Shown: positions 7,904 to 17,159 of the stretch, piece after piece
Layout of the letters: each line of letters begins with the position of its first letter
Position numbering within the stretch: the first letter of the stretch is position 1
Assembly (NCBI RefSeq): GCF_907164575.1
Contig: NZ_CAJQYY010000002.1
Coordinates: 62,001 to 126,000, forward strand
DNA: 64,000 bases
DNA from: Paraburkholderia gardini
GTDB lineage: Bacteria > Pseudomonadota > Gammaproteobacteria > Burkholderiales > Burkholderiaceae
Direction: 5' to 3'
Program-made: the position numbers and the translations under genes
The notes under the pieces: model-generated
What the model saw: only the letters and a program-made list of their open reading frames with translations
Told to the model about the DNA's origin: nothing
Database searches by the model: none

Positions 7904-8884
7904 TCAGTCATCCACACCGAATGCATGCCGAAGCGCCGAAGCCGCATCGGCATGCGCCCTGGCCACATCCGGCACGAAGCCGCCCATCTTGAAGAACTCG
8001 TGGATCATGCCCGCGTAGATTTTCAGCGTAACGGTGTTGCCCGCGGCGCGCAGTTTGTCGGCATAGGCCACGCCTTCGTCGCTGAGCGGATCGTATTGCG
8101 CGGCCGCGATCCATGCGGGCGCGACGCCATGAAAATCCGCTCCGGCGCGCGAATCGTCGTAGCCCTCGCATCCGTCGAGTGGCGCGAAACGCCAGTCGTC
8201 ACGATCGGCGGCATCGCGCACGTACTGTTCGAAAAACCACTGGATCGTTTCGCCCGACAGCAGAAAACCGCTCGCCAGCCGCGCATGCGAAGCGGTCTGC
8301 TGATGACCGGTCGTGCCTGGATAGATCAGAAGTTGAAGCGCGAGCCGGATCCCGGCATCGCGCGCCAGCACGGCGCTAACGGTCGCGAGCGTGCCGCCCG
8401 CGCTGTCGCCGCCGACGGCCATCCGTTCGGGATCGACGCCATACAGCGCCGCGTTGGCATGCAGCCACGCGAGCGCATCGAATGCATCGTTCACCGCAGT
8501 CGGGAAGCGGTATTCCGGTGCGAGCCGGTAATCGACCGACATCACGATGCAGCGCCCGTCGCGCGCGAACATGCGGCACAGCGCATCGTGCGTAGCGACG
8601 CTGCCGACGGTAAAACCGCCACCGTGAAAATAGACGAGCGCAGGCGCGGGTTCGGCCCAGACCGGTTCCACCGGCCAGTAGAGGCGCGCGCGAATCGACG
8701 CGCCGTCGCGCACCGGCACCGCGAGCTCTTCGACGCTGAACATCGGTGCACTCGCGATCTCGAGAATCGGCGCGCTGCGTTCGTAGGCAGCGCGCGCCTG
8801 CTGTGGCGTGAGCGTGTGGTATTCGGGGCGTTTCGCCTTCGCGATCATCTCAAGCACTTGCTTGATCTTCGGATTCAGCGGCAT
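7904..8884 (-). CDS. Alpha/beta hydrolase, hormone-sensitive-lipase type esterase
   Basis: 326 residues. The oxyanion-hole motif YFHGGGFTVG lies near residue 84, the nucleophile elbow is GGDSAGG near residue 158, and the catalytic Asp and His fit YDPLSDEG and IHEFFKMGG near the C-terminus. The DYRLAPEYRFP segment is typical of the HSL (bacterial type IV) family, which hydrolyses short- to medium-chain esters. No signal peptide is seen, so it should be cytoplasmic. It is the last gene of a five-gene same-strand run (Dabb, thioesterase, MDR, SDR, this gene). The substrate is unknown. Confidence 0.92.
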   Translation of the reverse strand: MPLNPKIKQVLEMIAKAKRPEYHTLTPQQARAAYERSAPILEIASAPMFSVEELAVPVRDGASIRARLYWPVEPVWAEPAPALVYFHGGGFTVGSVATHDALCRMFARDGRCIVMSVDYRLAPEYRFPTAVNDAFDALAWLHANAALYGVDPERMAVGGDSAGGTLATVSAVLARDAGIRLALQLLIYPGTTGHQQTASHARLASGFLLSGETIQWFFEQYVRDAADRDDWRFAPLDGCEGYDDSRAGADFHGVAPAWIAAAQYDPLSDEGVAYADKLRAAGNTVTLKIYAGMIHEFFKMGGFVPDVARAHADAASALRHAFGVDD

Positions 8885-8969
8885 CGGACGTCAACGCGGC
8901 GCGCGTGCGCCGCTCGCGGGAAAAGAGCGCCGTATGATGCCATGAAGCTGCTGCCCTGGGCTTCCGCGT

Positions 8970-9839
8970 TCAGCCGATAGGCTTCACTTCGGGCTTGAGC
9001 GACAACGGATCGGTCGGGTTGCGCTGCTGCTCGATATCCTCGTGACGCAGGCGCACGGTGTCGAGAATGCCCGGGTGCGTGAGGAGGTAGAAGCGGCCCG
9101 CCGCGATGCCTTCGAACGTGAGGTCGGCGACGTCGGCCGCGGTCCGCTTGCCAGACTGCACCGCGCGATGCAGCTGCTTGTCCGCCGCAAGTTGCGAGCG
9201 TGTCGGCGCGGCGTCGTTGCGCAGCGTGTCGGGACGCGTGCGTTCCGCATCGGCGATGCCGGTCGGCACGAACGCCGGGCACAGCAACGAGCATCCGACC
9301 TGACCGCCCGTGAGCTGGAGGTCGTGATAGAGCGTCTCGGTCAACGACACCACCGCGTGCTTCGACGCGTTGTACACGCCCATCGCGGGCGGCGACAGCA
9401 GCCCCGCGACCGAAGCCGTGTTGACGATATGCGCCGGCTCGTCCTGGCGCAGCATGACCGGCGTGAAGACGCGCACGCCGTGCGCGACACCCATCACGTT
9501 CACGTTGAAAACCCACGCCCAGTCGTTCGCGCTGTTTTCCCACAGAAAACCGCCCGCGCCGACGCCTGCGTTGTTGAACAGCAGATGCACCTTGCCGAAC
9601 GCATCGAGCGCGGCCATCGCGAGCGCTTCGACCTGCGACGGATCGGACACATCGGTGGGCACGCCGATCGCATCGGCGCCATCGGCACGCAGTGCGTCGA
9701 CTGTCCGCGCCAGCGCATTCGCATCGACGTCGGCAAGCACGAGCTTCATGCCGAGCGCCGCGCCCTTCTGCGCGAACGCGCGGCCAAAGCCGCTCGCCGC
9801 GCCGGTGATCACAGCGACTCTTCCATCGAACTGGAACAT
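8970..9839 (-). CDS. SDR family NAD(P)-dependent oxidoreductase
   Basis: 289 residues of classical short-chain dehydrogenase. The Rossmann motif ITGAASGFGRAFA lies at residues 11-23, the NNAG motif near residue 91, and the catalytic pair YNASK near residue 157. The active-site Ser is probably in NTASVAG. A GAGGAAAC ribosome-binding site precedes the ATG. The C-terminal half contains FYLLTHPGILDTVRLRHEDIEQQRNP, cut here in prose, typical of a widespread proteobacterial SDR of unknown substrate. Genes on both sides share its strand and encode a quinone-oxidoreductase-type MDR and an esterase. Confidence 0.92.
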   Translation of the reverse strand: MFQFDGRVAVITGAASGFGRAFAQKGAALGMKLVLADVDANALARTVDALRADGADAIGVPTDVSDPSQVEALAMAALDAFGKVHLLFNNAGVGAGGFLWENSANDWAWVFNVNVMGVAHGVRVFTPVMLRQDEPAHIVNTASVAGLLSPPAMGVYNASKHAVVSLTETLYHDLQLTGGQVGCSLLCPAFVPTGIADAERTRPDTLRNDAAPTRSQLAADKQLHRAVQSGKRTAADVADLTFEGIAAGRFYLLTHPGILDTVRLRHEDIEQQRNPTDPLSLKPEVKPIG

Positions 9840-9937
9840 CGTGTTTCCTCGTGTTGTTATCGTGTGAGCCTGCGTTGCAGCAGATCGCCTCGCGTTCCGC
9901 TCGATCCGTCACGCGAGTGAACCGGCCCGCTGCAACG

Positions 9938-10936
9938 TCAGATCAGCTTGACGAGCTGCTTGCCGAAGTTCTTGCCCTTCAGCACGCCGAGAAACGCTTC
10001 CGGTGCGTTTTCCAGCCCCTGAGCGACACTCTCGCGATACTGCAGCTGCTTCGTCGCGACGAGCGTGCCGAGCTGCTTCAGCGCTTGCGGCCACACGTCC
10101 ATATGTTCGCTGACGATAAAGCCCTGCACGAGGAGCCGCTGCGTGAGCATCAGCGCCGGCTGCCTGAGCGGCATGGGCTGGCTGTCGTAGCCGGCGATCA
10201 TGCCGCACAGGGCGATGCGTCCAGACGCATTCATCCGCGCGAGCGTCACGTCGAGCACTTCGCCGCCGACGTTTTCGAAGTAACCGTCGACGCCATCCGG
10301 CGTGACCGCTTTCAGATCCTTGTACAGGTTGCCGGCCTTGTAATCGACGCATGCATCGAAGCCCAGTGTCTCGACGACGTAGCGGCACTTCGCCTCGCCG
10401 CCGGCGATGCCCACCGCGCGACAGCCCGCGAGCTTCGCCAGTTGCCCGACGACGCTGCCCACCGCGCCGCTCGCCGCGCTGACGACAACCGTTTCGCCCG
10501 CTTTCGGCGCGATGATCCTGTTGAGTCCGTACCACGCCGTCACACCCGGCATGCCGACCGGTCCGAGATACGCGGAAAGCGGCACATGCGTGGTATCGAC
10601 TTTCTGGATGCCCCGGCCGTCGGAGGTGCCGAACTCCTGCCAGCCGAACATCCCGACGACCTTGTCGCCCGCCGCGAAATCCGGATGCCTCGATTCCACC
10701 ACCTCACCCACCGTGCCGCCGATCATCACCTCGTCGAGCGGTTGCGGCTGCGCGTACGACTTGCTGTCGTTCATGCGGCCGCGCATGTACGGATCGAGCG
10801 ACAGGTAGTGATTGCGCACGCGCAACTCACCATCCGCGAGTGGCTTCAACGGCGTTTCGACGAGCCGGAAATTGTCCACGGACGCCGCGCCCTGCGGCCG
10901 CGACGCGAGCAGAATCTGACGATTGACTTCAGCCAT
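9938..10936 (-). CDS. Zinc-free MDR family NADP-dependent oxidoreductase (CurA/leukotriene-B4-dehydrogenase type)
   Basis: 332 residues. There is no structural or catalytic zinc motif. The N-terminal catalytic domain contains VRNHYLSLDPYMRGRMND, characteristic of the prostaglandin reductase/CurA branch, which reduces enone double bonds with NADPH. The nucleotide-binding loop is SAASGAVGSVVGQLAK near residue 150, followed by GYFENVGGEVLD near residue 235. The start is supported by GGAGACAC upstream. It lies between a thioesterase gene and an SDR gene on the same strand. The natural substrate is not known. Confidence 0.92.
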   Translation of the reverse strand: MAEVNRQILLASRPQGAASVDNFRLVETPLKPLADGELRVRNHYLSLDPYMRGRMNDSKSYAQPQPLDEVMIGGTVGEVVESRHPDFAAGDKVVGMFGWQEFGTSDGRGIQKVDTTHVPLSAYLGPVGMPGVTAWYGLNRIIAPKAGETVVVSAASGAVGSVVGQLAKLAGCRAVGIAGGEAKCRYVVETLGFDACVDYKAGNLYKDLKAVTPDGVDGYFENVGGEVLDVTLARMNASGRIALCGMIAGYDSQPMPLRQPALMLTQRLLVQGFIVSEHMDVWPQALKQLGTLVATKQLQYRESVAQGLENAPEAFLGVLKGKNFGKQLVKLI

Positions 10937-10999
10937 GAGGGGTGTCTCCGTAATATGTATCTGGCGAGGTGGTTGAATCTGCGCAATGAAGCGCCAGGC

Positions 11000-11425
11000 T
11001 CAGCCGTCGCTCGGACCGGGCGTCGCCGTGGGATCGCTGCGCATGCGTTGCTGTTTCACGTCGCGGCCCACCGCGAGACGGCGCATGTACTTGAACGTGC
11101 CGAGTGCTTTCGCGACGAAGTGACCTTCGGTGTCGCGGATTTCGCCTTCGCAATACGCCATGGTGGTCGAGCGGTGCAGCACGCGGCCGGTGGCGCGCAG
11201 CTCGCCCCGGCCCGGCTGCATGAAGTTCACTTTCATCTCGACCGTGACGCCGCCGTGCGCGACGTCCCATGTATTCAGCAACTGCGGCTGCAGCGGCAAC
11301 ACCACTTCGCTCACGCCATCCACTGCCGAGACCAGCTTCGCGCCGAGATGATCGACAAACGGGCTTTCGATCACCGGCGTGGCGTGCGCCGGCGCTTCGC
11401 TGCCGGGTTTGCTCGCTTTAGTCAT
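11000..11425 (-). CDS. PaaI-like hotdog-fold thioesterase
   Basis: 141 residues. The hotdog helix carries WDVAHGGVTVEMKVNFMQPG (about residues 53-72), with the HGG motif and acidic residue used by PaaI-type acyl-CoA thioesterases. The second strand region GRVLHRSTTMAYCEGEIRD fits the same fold. It probably hydrolyses an acyl- or aryl-CoA. It starts 9 bp after the Dabb gene stop and precedes the MDR gene by 63 bp, so these three are likely co-transcribed. The C-terminus (residues 120-141) is polar and poorly conserved. Confidence 0.88.
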   Translation of the reverse strand: MTKASKPGSEAPAHATPVIESPFVDHLGAKLVSAVDGVSEVVLPLQPQLLNTWDVAHGGVTVEMKVNFMQPGRGELRATGRVLHRSTTMAYCEGEIRDTEGHFVAKALGTFKYMRRLAVGRDVKQQRMRSDPTATPGPSDG

Positions 11426-11434
11426 CGCCGCGCG

Positions 11435-11737
11435 TTACAGAACGAAATCGACGCACTGGCGCGCTTCGCGCACCGCGCCGACGAAGCCCTTCAGCGCTTC
11501 GTGCGTGGGGTGAACCTGATAGGCGTCGAGCGCGGCCTTGTCGGCGAAATCGGAAATGAGCACGACGTCATACGTCGATTCGAGGCCAGGCTTCGCGATA
11601 CCGACTTCAAGGTGCAGGATGCCCGGCACGATATCGCGGCAGCCTTCGAGTTTTTCCTTGAGTTTCAGCGCGTTTTCCTCGCGGCTCGCACCTTCGGCGG
11701 AGTCCTTCAGCTTCCACATCACGATATGACGGATCAC
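11435..11737 (-). CDS. Dabb (stress-responsive A/B barrel) domain protein
   Basis: 100 residues comprising one dimeric alpha/beta-barrel domain. It opens with IRHIVMWKLKD, the usual Dabb start, and ends with HEALKGFVGAVREARQCVDF. The start codon is GTG, preceded by AAGGTGA. Dabb domains occur in plant stress proteins, olivetolic acid cyclase and many bacterial proteins, and usually bind small hydrophobic molecules or catalyse cyclisation. It is the first gene of the same-strand run that continues through thioesterase, MDR, SDR and esterase. No specific substrate can be assigned. Confidence 0.88.
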   Translation of the reverse strand: MIRHIVMWKLKDSAEGASREENALKLKEKLEGCRDIVPGILHLEVGIAKPGLESTYDVVLISDFADKAALDAYQVHPTHEALKGFVGAVREARQCVDFVL

Positions 11738-11856
11738 GGTTTCACCTTGCCTGAGTTGAAACCATCAAGCCTATCAAAATAACGGCCCGTCCTGGCCGGA
11801 ATCTCGGTGATCCGCCCACGAAAAGCGCCTGAAAAGCCCGCGGAAGAAAGCCGGCA

Positions 11857-12882
11857 TCACTCGATGCTGACGCGAAATACCGTGGCATGCACGTCCTTCA
11901 GAAGTGCGCGATGTCCGAGGCCGCCGTGATTCAACGGACGGTACGCACCCGACACCAGCAGCCGCGCGATCGTGCCCGCGCGCCGCATCATCGGGGTTGC
12001 CGCGCCGTACAGGTCGGCGCGGCGGCCAAGGCGCTCACCGAGCGCGCGGTAGTACCGCGCAGCGGCCGCGGCGCGCTCGCGAACCGGGAGCGGCGCATCG
12101 CGCGAGACGTTACGCATCTTGTCGGCACGCCCAAACGCGGCGTTCGCCATGCGCCGGTAATGCGTTGCGCCCGCCGCCTTCGCCATTTTGACTTTCGTGC
12201 CGATGTCACGATCCGGCGCGACGCCGCAACTATTCGCACCGTGCTGACGGTACAGCACGAGCGCGTCGTCGATCGCCGAGATCTTGCCGAGCGAGGTTGC
12301 GACGAACCACGCCCACGTGTCGTGCGACATCGGAAAACCTGGATCGACCGGATGCTCCGGACGCTCGCGCCAGTCGATGTAATCGTAGATCGAGCGCCGT
12401 ACGACCGTCGACATGCCGAACAGCACGTACCACGGGTTTGTCGTCAGCGGGTCATGGACGCCGCGATACGACCAGTGGCTCGCCGTGTTGTCGTCGCGCT
12501 CGTTCAGTTCGCCGTTCACCACTTTCACGCCGTGAACAACCAGCATGACTTCCGGGTCCGCGAATTCACGCGCGACGCGTTCGAGCTTGTTGTCGGCCCA
12601 GACGTCGTCCTGATCGCAAAACGCGACGAAGTCACCATCGCACAGCGAGATTGCCTTGAAGAAATTCTCGTGAAAGCCGAGACGTTCGGTATTGCGCACG
12701 ACGCGCACCGGAAACGGCACATGACGCGCGAATTCCAGCGCGATGTCGGCGGTGCCGCTGTCCGGGCTGTCGTCGGTGATGACCAGTTCGTAGGGAAGGT
12801 GGGTCTGGCGGGCGATACTGTCCAGTTGCTCACGCAAAAAGCGTTCACCCTTGTAGGCAGCCATCGCGATCGAGATTTTCAT
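11857..12882 (-). CDS. Glycosyltransferase family 2
   Basis: 341 residues from the chosen ATG (MKISIAMAAYKGERF). The GT-A fold shows the nucleotide-sugar motifs VITDDSPDSG near residues 34-43 and the DxD-type AFCDQDDVW near residue 91. The rest resembles rhamnosyl- or galactosyltransferases that build surface polysaccharide or O-antigen. An upstream GTG at 12936 would add 18 residues, but the typical GT2 beta-strand begins at the chosen Met. There are no polysaccharide genes around it, which is unusual. Its upstream region holds an AT-rich block near 12985-13005. Donor and acceptor are unknown. Confidence 0.88.
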   Translation of the reverse strand: MKISIAMAAYKGERFLREQLDSIARQTHLPYELVITDDSPDSGTADIALEFARHVPFPVRVVRNTERLGFHENFFKAISLCDGDFVAFCDQDDVWADNKLERVAREFADPEVMLVVHGVKVVNGELNERDDNTASHWSYRGVHDPLTTNPWYVLFGMSTVVRRSIYDYIDWRERPEHPVDPGFPMSHDTWAWFVATSLGKISAIDDALVLYRQHGANSCGVAPDRDIGTKVKMAKAAGATHYRRMANAAFGRADKMRNVSRDAPLPVRERAAAAARYYRALGERLGRRADLYGAATPMMRRAGTIARLLVSGAYRPLNHGGLGHRALLKDVHATVFRVSIE

Positions 12883-13093
12883 GGCGGGTCCATTGCGTAA
12901 GGGTCGAATGGAAAAGCGGGAACACAGTTTCCCCACTTTGATGCCTGCCAGCCTAGCAGGTCCGCCCGGAACGAAATTCCGCGGAAATTAAAAAAATAAT
13001 TCGAAATGTGCGCCGCTGTTCAGCGGCTTCGGCCCCCCCGGGATCGATAACGAATGACGGCGCAAGCCCGCGCCATCATTCGTCTTCGTTGCA

Positions 13094-14272
13094 TCAAACG
13101 ACTTCGAACAGACCCGCCGCGCCCTGCCCGCCGCCGATACACATTGTCACGACGACGAGTTTCGCGCCGCGCCGCTTGCCTTCGATCAGCGCATGACCCG
13201 TCAAACGCGCGCCGGACACGCCGTACGGGTGACCGACCGCAATCGCGCCGCCGTTCACGTTCAGGCGATCCATCGGGATGCCGAGCTTGTCGGCGCAGTA
13301 CAGCACTTGCACCGCGAACGCTTCATTCAGCTCCCACAGGTCGATGTCCCCGACCTTGAGGCCGGCCTGCTTCAGCAGTTTCGGCACCGCGAACACCGGG
13401 CCGATGCCCATTTCGTCCGGCTCGCAACCCGCCACCGCGAAGCCGCGGAAAATACCGAGCGGCTGCAGCCCTTCACGTTCCGCGACCTGAGCGTTCATCA
13501 CCACGCACGCCGACGCGCCATCGGAAAACTGGCTCGCGTTGCCCGCCGTGATCACACCGCCCGGCATCGCCGTGCGGATCTTCGACACGCCTTCGAGCGT
13601 CGTGTCGGCGCGAATGCCTTCGTCGGCGGAAACCGTGACTTCCTTCGTGTACATGCGGCCCGTGGCCTTGTCGGCGACGCCCGCGAGCACCGTCATCGGC
13701 ACGATCTCGTCCTTGAAGCGTCCGGCCTCGAGCGCGGCGGCGGCGCGTTGCTGCGACTGCACGCCGTATGCGTCCTGACGCTCCTTCGAAATCGAATAGC
13801 GCTTCGCGACGTTCTCGGCGGTCTGCAGCATCGACCAGTAGATTTCCGGCTTGTTCCTGCTGAGCCAGCCGTCGGCCAGCATGTGGCGGTTCATTTCGTT
13901 CTGCACGCACGAGATGGATTCCACACCACCCGCGACGAACACGTCGCCTTCGCCCGCGATCACGCGTTGCGCGGCCAGTGCGATCGTCTGCAGGCCCGAC
14001 GAGCAGAAGCGGTTCACGGTCATGCCCGGCACGCTGACCGGCAGGCCCGCGCGCAGTGCGATCTGGCGCGCGATATTGCCGCCCGTCGCGCCTTCGGGGT
14101 TGGCGCAGCCCATGATCACGTCCTCGACGCGCGCCGGGTCGATTTTCGCGCGCTCGACCGCGGCCTGTGTTGCGTGGCCGCCCAGCGTCGCGCCGTGCGT
14201 CATGTTGAAGCCGCCGCGCCACGATTTGGCAAGACCCGTGCGGGCGGTCGATACGATTACGGCGTCAGTCAT
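13094..14272 (-). CDS. Acetyl-CoA C-acyltransferase (3-ketoacyl-CoA thiolase)
   Basis: 392 residues, the normal length for a thiolase. It cleaves 3-ketoacyl-CoA with CoA in the last step of beta-oxidation. The nucleophile Cys is in [15 protein letters not shown] near residue 90. The catalytic His is in [16 protein letters not shown], and the second Cys is in [16 protein letters not shown] at the C-terminus. A GGAGA ribosome-binding site precedes the ATG. It is the last gene of the run fadB-type fusion, nicotinamidase, thiolase. Whether it is FadA- or PcaF-like in specificity is not decided; the context favours fatty acids. Confidence 0.95.
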   Translation of the reverse strand: MTDAVIVSTARTGLAKSWRGGFNMTHGATLGGHATQAAVERAKIDPARVEDVIMGCANPEGATGGNIARQIALRAGLPVSVPGMTVNRFCSSGLQTIALAAQRVIAGEGDVFVAGGVESISCVQNEMNRHMLADGWLSRNKPEIYWSMLQTAENVAKRYSISKERQDAYGVQSQQRAAAALEAGRFKDEIVPMTVLAGVADKATGRMYTKEVTVSADEGIRADTTLEGVSKIRTAMPGGVITAGNASQFSDGASACVVMNAQVAEREGLQPLGIFRGFAVAGCEPDEMGIGPVFAVPKLLKQAGLKVGDIDLWELNEAFAVQVLYCADKLGIPMDRLNVNGGAIAVGHPYGVSGARLTGHALIEGKRRGAKLVVVTMCIGGGQGAAGLFEVV

Positions 14273-14323
14273 GCAAGTCTCCTGCTTCCAGTGTTTGTTT
14301 GCGGTTCGCGAGCCGGCCCGGTA

Positions 14324-14950
14324 TCAGGCGAGTAGCGCGGCGGCCTGCATGCGGGTCACACCCTCGTTTAGCAGATCGCGCCAGGCGGCGTCGAGCGAAC
14401 CATTCAGATCGATTGCGCGGGATGCGTCCTCGATGACCGCAACGTCGAATCCGGCGGCACGCGCATCGAGCGCGGACCACGCGACGCAATAATCCGTCGC
14501 GAGGCCGCAGCAATAAACACGCTTCACGCCCGTGTCGCGCAGATAGCCCGCGAGGCCGGTCGGTGTCGTGCGATCGGCTTCGAGAAAGGCCGAATAGCTG
14601 TCGACGTCGACGTGATGCCCCTTGCGGATCACGAGCCGCGCGTGCGGCACGTCGAGATCGCGATGCAGTGCCGCGCCCGGCGTGTTCTGCACGCAATGCA
14701 CGGGCCACAGCACCTGTTCGCCATACGGCAGCGTCATCGTCTCGAACGGCGTGCGGCCCGCGTGATTCGCGGCGAACGAGACATGCGAGGCGGGATGCCA
14801 GTCCTGCGTCAGCACGACATGACTGAACGCGCGGGCGAGCCGGTTCACCACCGGCACGACCTCGTCTCCACGCGCGACGGCCAGTGCACCGCCAGGCATG
14901 AAATCGTTCTGCATATCGACAATGAGCAGCACTTCGTCCGCGCCCTTCAT
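14324..14950 (-). CDS. pncA: Nicotinamidase
   Basis: 208 residues of the isochorismatase-like cysteine hydrolase fold. The catalytic triad is visible: Asp in LIVDMQNDFMPGGAL (residues 8-22), Lys in VIRKGHHVDVDSYSAF, and Cys in GLATDYCVAWSA. The metal-site histidines appear in QDWHPASHVSFAANH. This set is diagnostic for nicotinamidase, which hydrolyses nicotinamide to nicotinate for NAD salvage. A GGAGAA site precedes the ATG. It sits 26 bp after the fadB-type gene and 51 bp before the thiolase, all on one strand, so an NAD salvage enzyme is embedded in a beta-oxidation cluster. Confidence 0.93.
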   Translation of the reverse strand: MKGADEVLLIVDMQNDFMPGGALAVARGDEVVPVVNRLARAFSHVVLTQDWHPASHVSFAANHAGRTPFETMTLPYGEQVLWPVHCVQNTPGAALHRDLDVPHARLVIRKGHHVDVDSYSAFLEADRTTPTGLAGYLRDTGVKRVYCCGLATDYCVAWSALDARAAGFDVAVIEDASRAIDLNGSLDAAWRDLLNEGVTRMQAAALLA

Positions 14951-14976
14951 CCCATTCTCCGGTTGGCGTGTCGCGT

Positions 14977-17061
14977 TCAGCCGTTAAAACCGCGTCCTTT
15001 CGCGGCGAGCTCGACAATGGCCGGCGCGATCTGCCACGCGTCGCCGTTCGGGCGCGAAGCGTAGCGTCGAATCGCGCGCTCGACGTTGTACAGGCCGACA
15101 GTGTCCGCATACAGCATCGGGCCACCGCGCCACAGCGGAAAGCCGTAGCCGGTCAGATACACCATGTCGATATCCGACGCCTTCGACGCAATACCTTCTT
15201 CAAGAATCTTCGCGCCTTCGTTCACGAGCGCGAACACCAGGCGTTCGACGATTTCCTCGTCGCTGATCTTGCGGCGTTCGGCGCCCACATCCTTCGAGAA
15301 CGCGACGATCATCTCCTCGACCAGCTTCGACGGATGCGCGGTGCGGTCGCCCGCCTTGTAGTCGTACCAGCCCCCGCCCGTTTTCTGCCCGAAGCGCCCC
15401 GTTTCGCACAGACGGTCCGCGATCTTCGAGTAGTGCATCTCAGGATGTTCCTGATAGCGGCGCTTGCGGATCGCCCAGCCGATGTCGTTGCCGGCCAGGT
15501 CGCTCATGCGGAACGGGCCCATCGCGAAACCGAACTTCTCGATCGCGCGGTCGACCTGCGCGGGCAACGCGCCTTCTTCGAGCATGAAGAGCGCCTGACG
15601 GATGTACTGCTCGATCATCCGGTTGCCGATGAAGCCGTCGCACACCCCAGAGACCACGGCGGTCTTCTTGATCTTCTTCGCGATCTTCATGACGGTGGCG
15701 AGCACGTCTTTCGATGTGTCCTTGCCGCGCACCACTTCGAGCAGCTTCATCACGTTAGCCGGGCTGAAGAAGTGCATGCCGACCACGTCCTGCGGACGCT
15801 TCGTGAACGCGGCGATCCTGTCCAGATCGAGCGTCGACGTATTCGATGCGAGGATCGCGCCTTTTTTTGCCACTTCGTCGAGACGCGTGAACACCTGCTC
15901 TTTCACGCCGAGTTCTTCGAATACCGCTTCGATGATCAGGTCTGCGTTGCCGAGATCTTCGTACGACAGCGTCGGCGTGATCAGCGCCATGCGCTGTTCG
16001 AGCGCCTCAGGCGTGAGCTTGCCCTTCTTGACGGTGCCTTCGTAGTTCTTGCGGATCGTCGCGACGCCGCGATCGAGCGCTTCCTGTTTCGTTTCCAGCA
16101 GCGTGACCGGCACACCGGCGTTGACGAAGTTCATCGCGATACCGCCGCCCATCGTACCGGCGCCGATCACGGCGACCTGCCGGATGTCGCGAACCGGCGT
16201 ATCGGAAGGCACATCGGGAATCTTGCTCGCAGCACGTTCACCGAAGAACGCATGACGCAGCGCGCGGCTTTCCGGCGTCTGCACGAGCGAGACAAAGCAG
16301 TCGCGCTCGAACGCGAGGCCTTTGTCGAAGCCGTTTTTCACACCAGCTTCAACTGCATCGATGCACTTGTGGGGGGCGGGAAAATTCTTCGCGACGCCCG
16401 CGACGCCGTTACGCACGAACTGGATGAAGCCTTCGGCATTCGGATGCTCGATCTTGCGATCTCGCACACGCGGATGCGGGCCCGCCTGAGCGCCGACCTT
16501 GCGTGCGAACGCAAGCGCGGCTTCGAGCAGATCGCCTTCGACGATTTCATCGAAGAGCCCCGAGCCCGCGAGCTTTTCCGACATGACGGGCGCGCCCGAC
16601 ACGATCATGTTGAGCGCGGCTTCGAGACCGATCGCGCGCGGCAGACGTTGTGTGCCACCCGCGCCCGGCAGGATGCCGAGCTTGACTTCGGGCAGCGCGA
16701 TCTGCGCGCCCGGCGCAGCGAGCCGGTAATGCGTGCCAAGCGCGAGTTCCAGACCGCCGCCCATCGCGACGCTGTGAATCGCGACGATGACCGGCTTCGC
16801 GCTGCCTTCGACGACGTTGATGGCGGTCGCGAGCGTCGGTTCCTGCGTGGCTTTCGGCGTGTTGAATTCGGTGATGTCCGCGCCGCCGGAAAACGCGTTG
16901 CCGGCGCCCGTCAGCACGATCGCGGTCACAGACGCGTCGTTCAGCGCGCGTTCGATGCCTTCCACGATACCGGCCCGTGTGGACAGACCGAGACCGTTGA
17001 CCGGGGGATTGTTGAGCGTGATGACGGCGACGCCGTCACGGGTTGTGTAATCCACTGCCAT
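14977..17061 (-). CDS. Bifunctional enoyl-CoA hydratase/3-hydroxyacyl-CoA dehydrogenase
   Basis: 694 residues in FadB/FadJ-like order. Residues about 1-190 form a crotonase domain (LTGAGNAFSGGADITEF, LGILPGAGGTQRLPRAIG) for hydration. Residues about 295-480 form the NAD-binding dehydrogenase domain (VIGAGTMGGGIAMNFVNAG, IGNRMIEQYIRQA). The C-terminal third holds two further 3-hydroxyacyl-CoA dehydrogenase C-terminal repeats. The enzyme carries out steps two and three of beta-oxidation. The start is well marked by GGAGGCAGGCAC. The gene lies downstream of a candidate promoter and a repeated operator-like sequence in its leader. It is peroxisomal-MFP-like in length. Confidence 0.95.
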   Translation of the reverse strand: MAVDYTTRDGVAVITLNNPPVNGLGLSTRAGIVEGIERALNDASVTAIVLTGAGNAFSGGADITEFNTPKATQEPTLATAINVVEGSAKPVIVAIHSVAMGGGLELALGTHYRLAAPGAQIALPEVKLGILPGAGGTQRLPRAIGLEAALNMIVSGAPVMSEKLAGSGLFDEIVEGDLLEAALAFARKVGAQAGPHPRVRDRKIEHPNAEGFIQFVRNGVAGVAKNFPAPHKCIDAVEAGVKNGFDKGLAFERDCFVSLVQTPESRALRHAFFGERAASKIPDVPSDTPVRDIRQVAVIGAGTMGGGIAMNFVNAGVPVTLLETKQEALDRGVATIRKNYEGTVKKGKLTPEALEQRMALITPTLSYEDLGNADLIIEAVFEELGVKEQVFTRLDEVAKKGAILASNTSTLDLDRIAAFTKRPQDVVGMHFFSPANVMKLLEVVRGKDTSKDVLATVMKIAKKIKKTAVVSGVCDGFIGNRMIEQYIRQALFMLEEGALPAQVDRAIEKFGFAMGPFRMSDLAGNDIGWAIRKRRYQEHPEMHYSKIADRLCETGRFGQKTGGGWYDYKAGDRTAHPSKLVEEMIVAFSKDVGAERRKISDEEIVERLVFALVNEGAKILEEGIASKASDIDMVYLTGYGFPLWRGGPMLYADTVGLYNVERAIRRYASRPNGDAWQIAPAIVELAAKGRGFNG

Positions 17062-17105
17062 GTGCCTGCCTCCATGCGCCTGGCTGCGCGAAAATTGCCT
17101 GCCGG

Positions 17106-17141
17106 CTCATTGTCCGACGGTTCGTCGAACTCATTGTCCGA
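17106..17141. repeat. Twelve-bp direct repeat in the leader of the beta-oxidation genes
   Basis: CTCATTGTCCGA occurs exactly twice, at 17106-17117 and 17130-17141, with a 24-bp period. The 12 bp between the copies contain the short palindrome GTTCGTCGAAC. The block lies between a candidate promoter (17160-17188) and the fadB-type start codon at 17061. This arrangement suits a repressor operator, perhaps for an acyl-CoA-responsive regulator. That role is inferred from position only. Confidence 0.6.
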
Positions 17142-17159
17142 TATTCCAGGATCAGGAGC

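Noticed and set aside
12973..13027. Terminator after the thiolase gene
   Set aside because: The GCCGCTG-TT-CAGCGGC hairpin is short and the T-run begins about 16 nt later, too far for a normal terminator.
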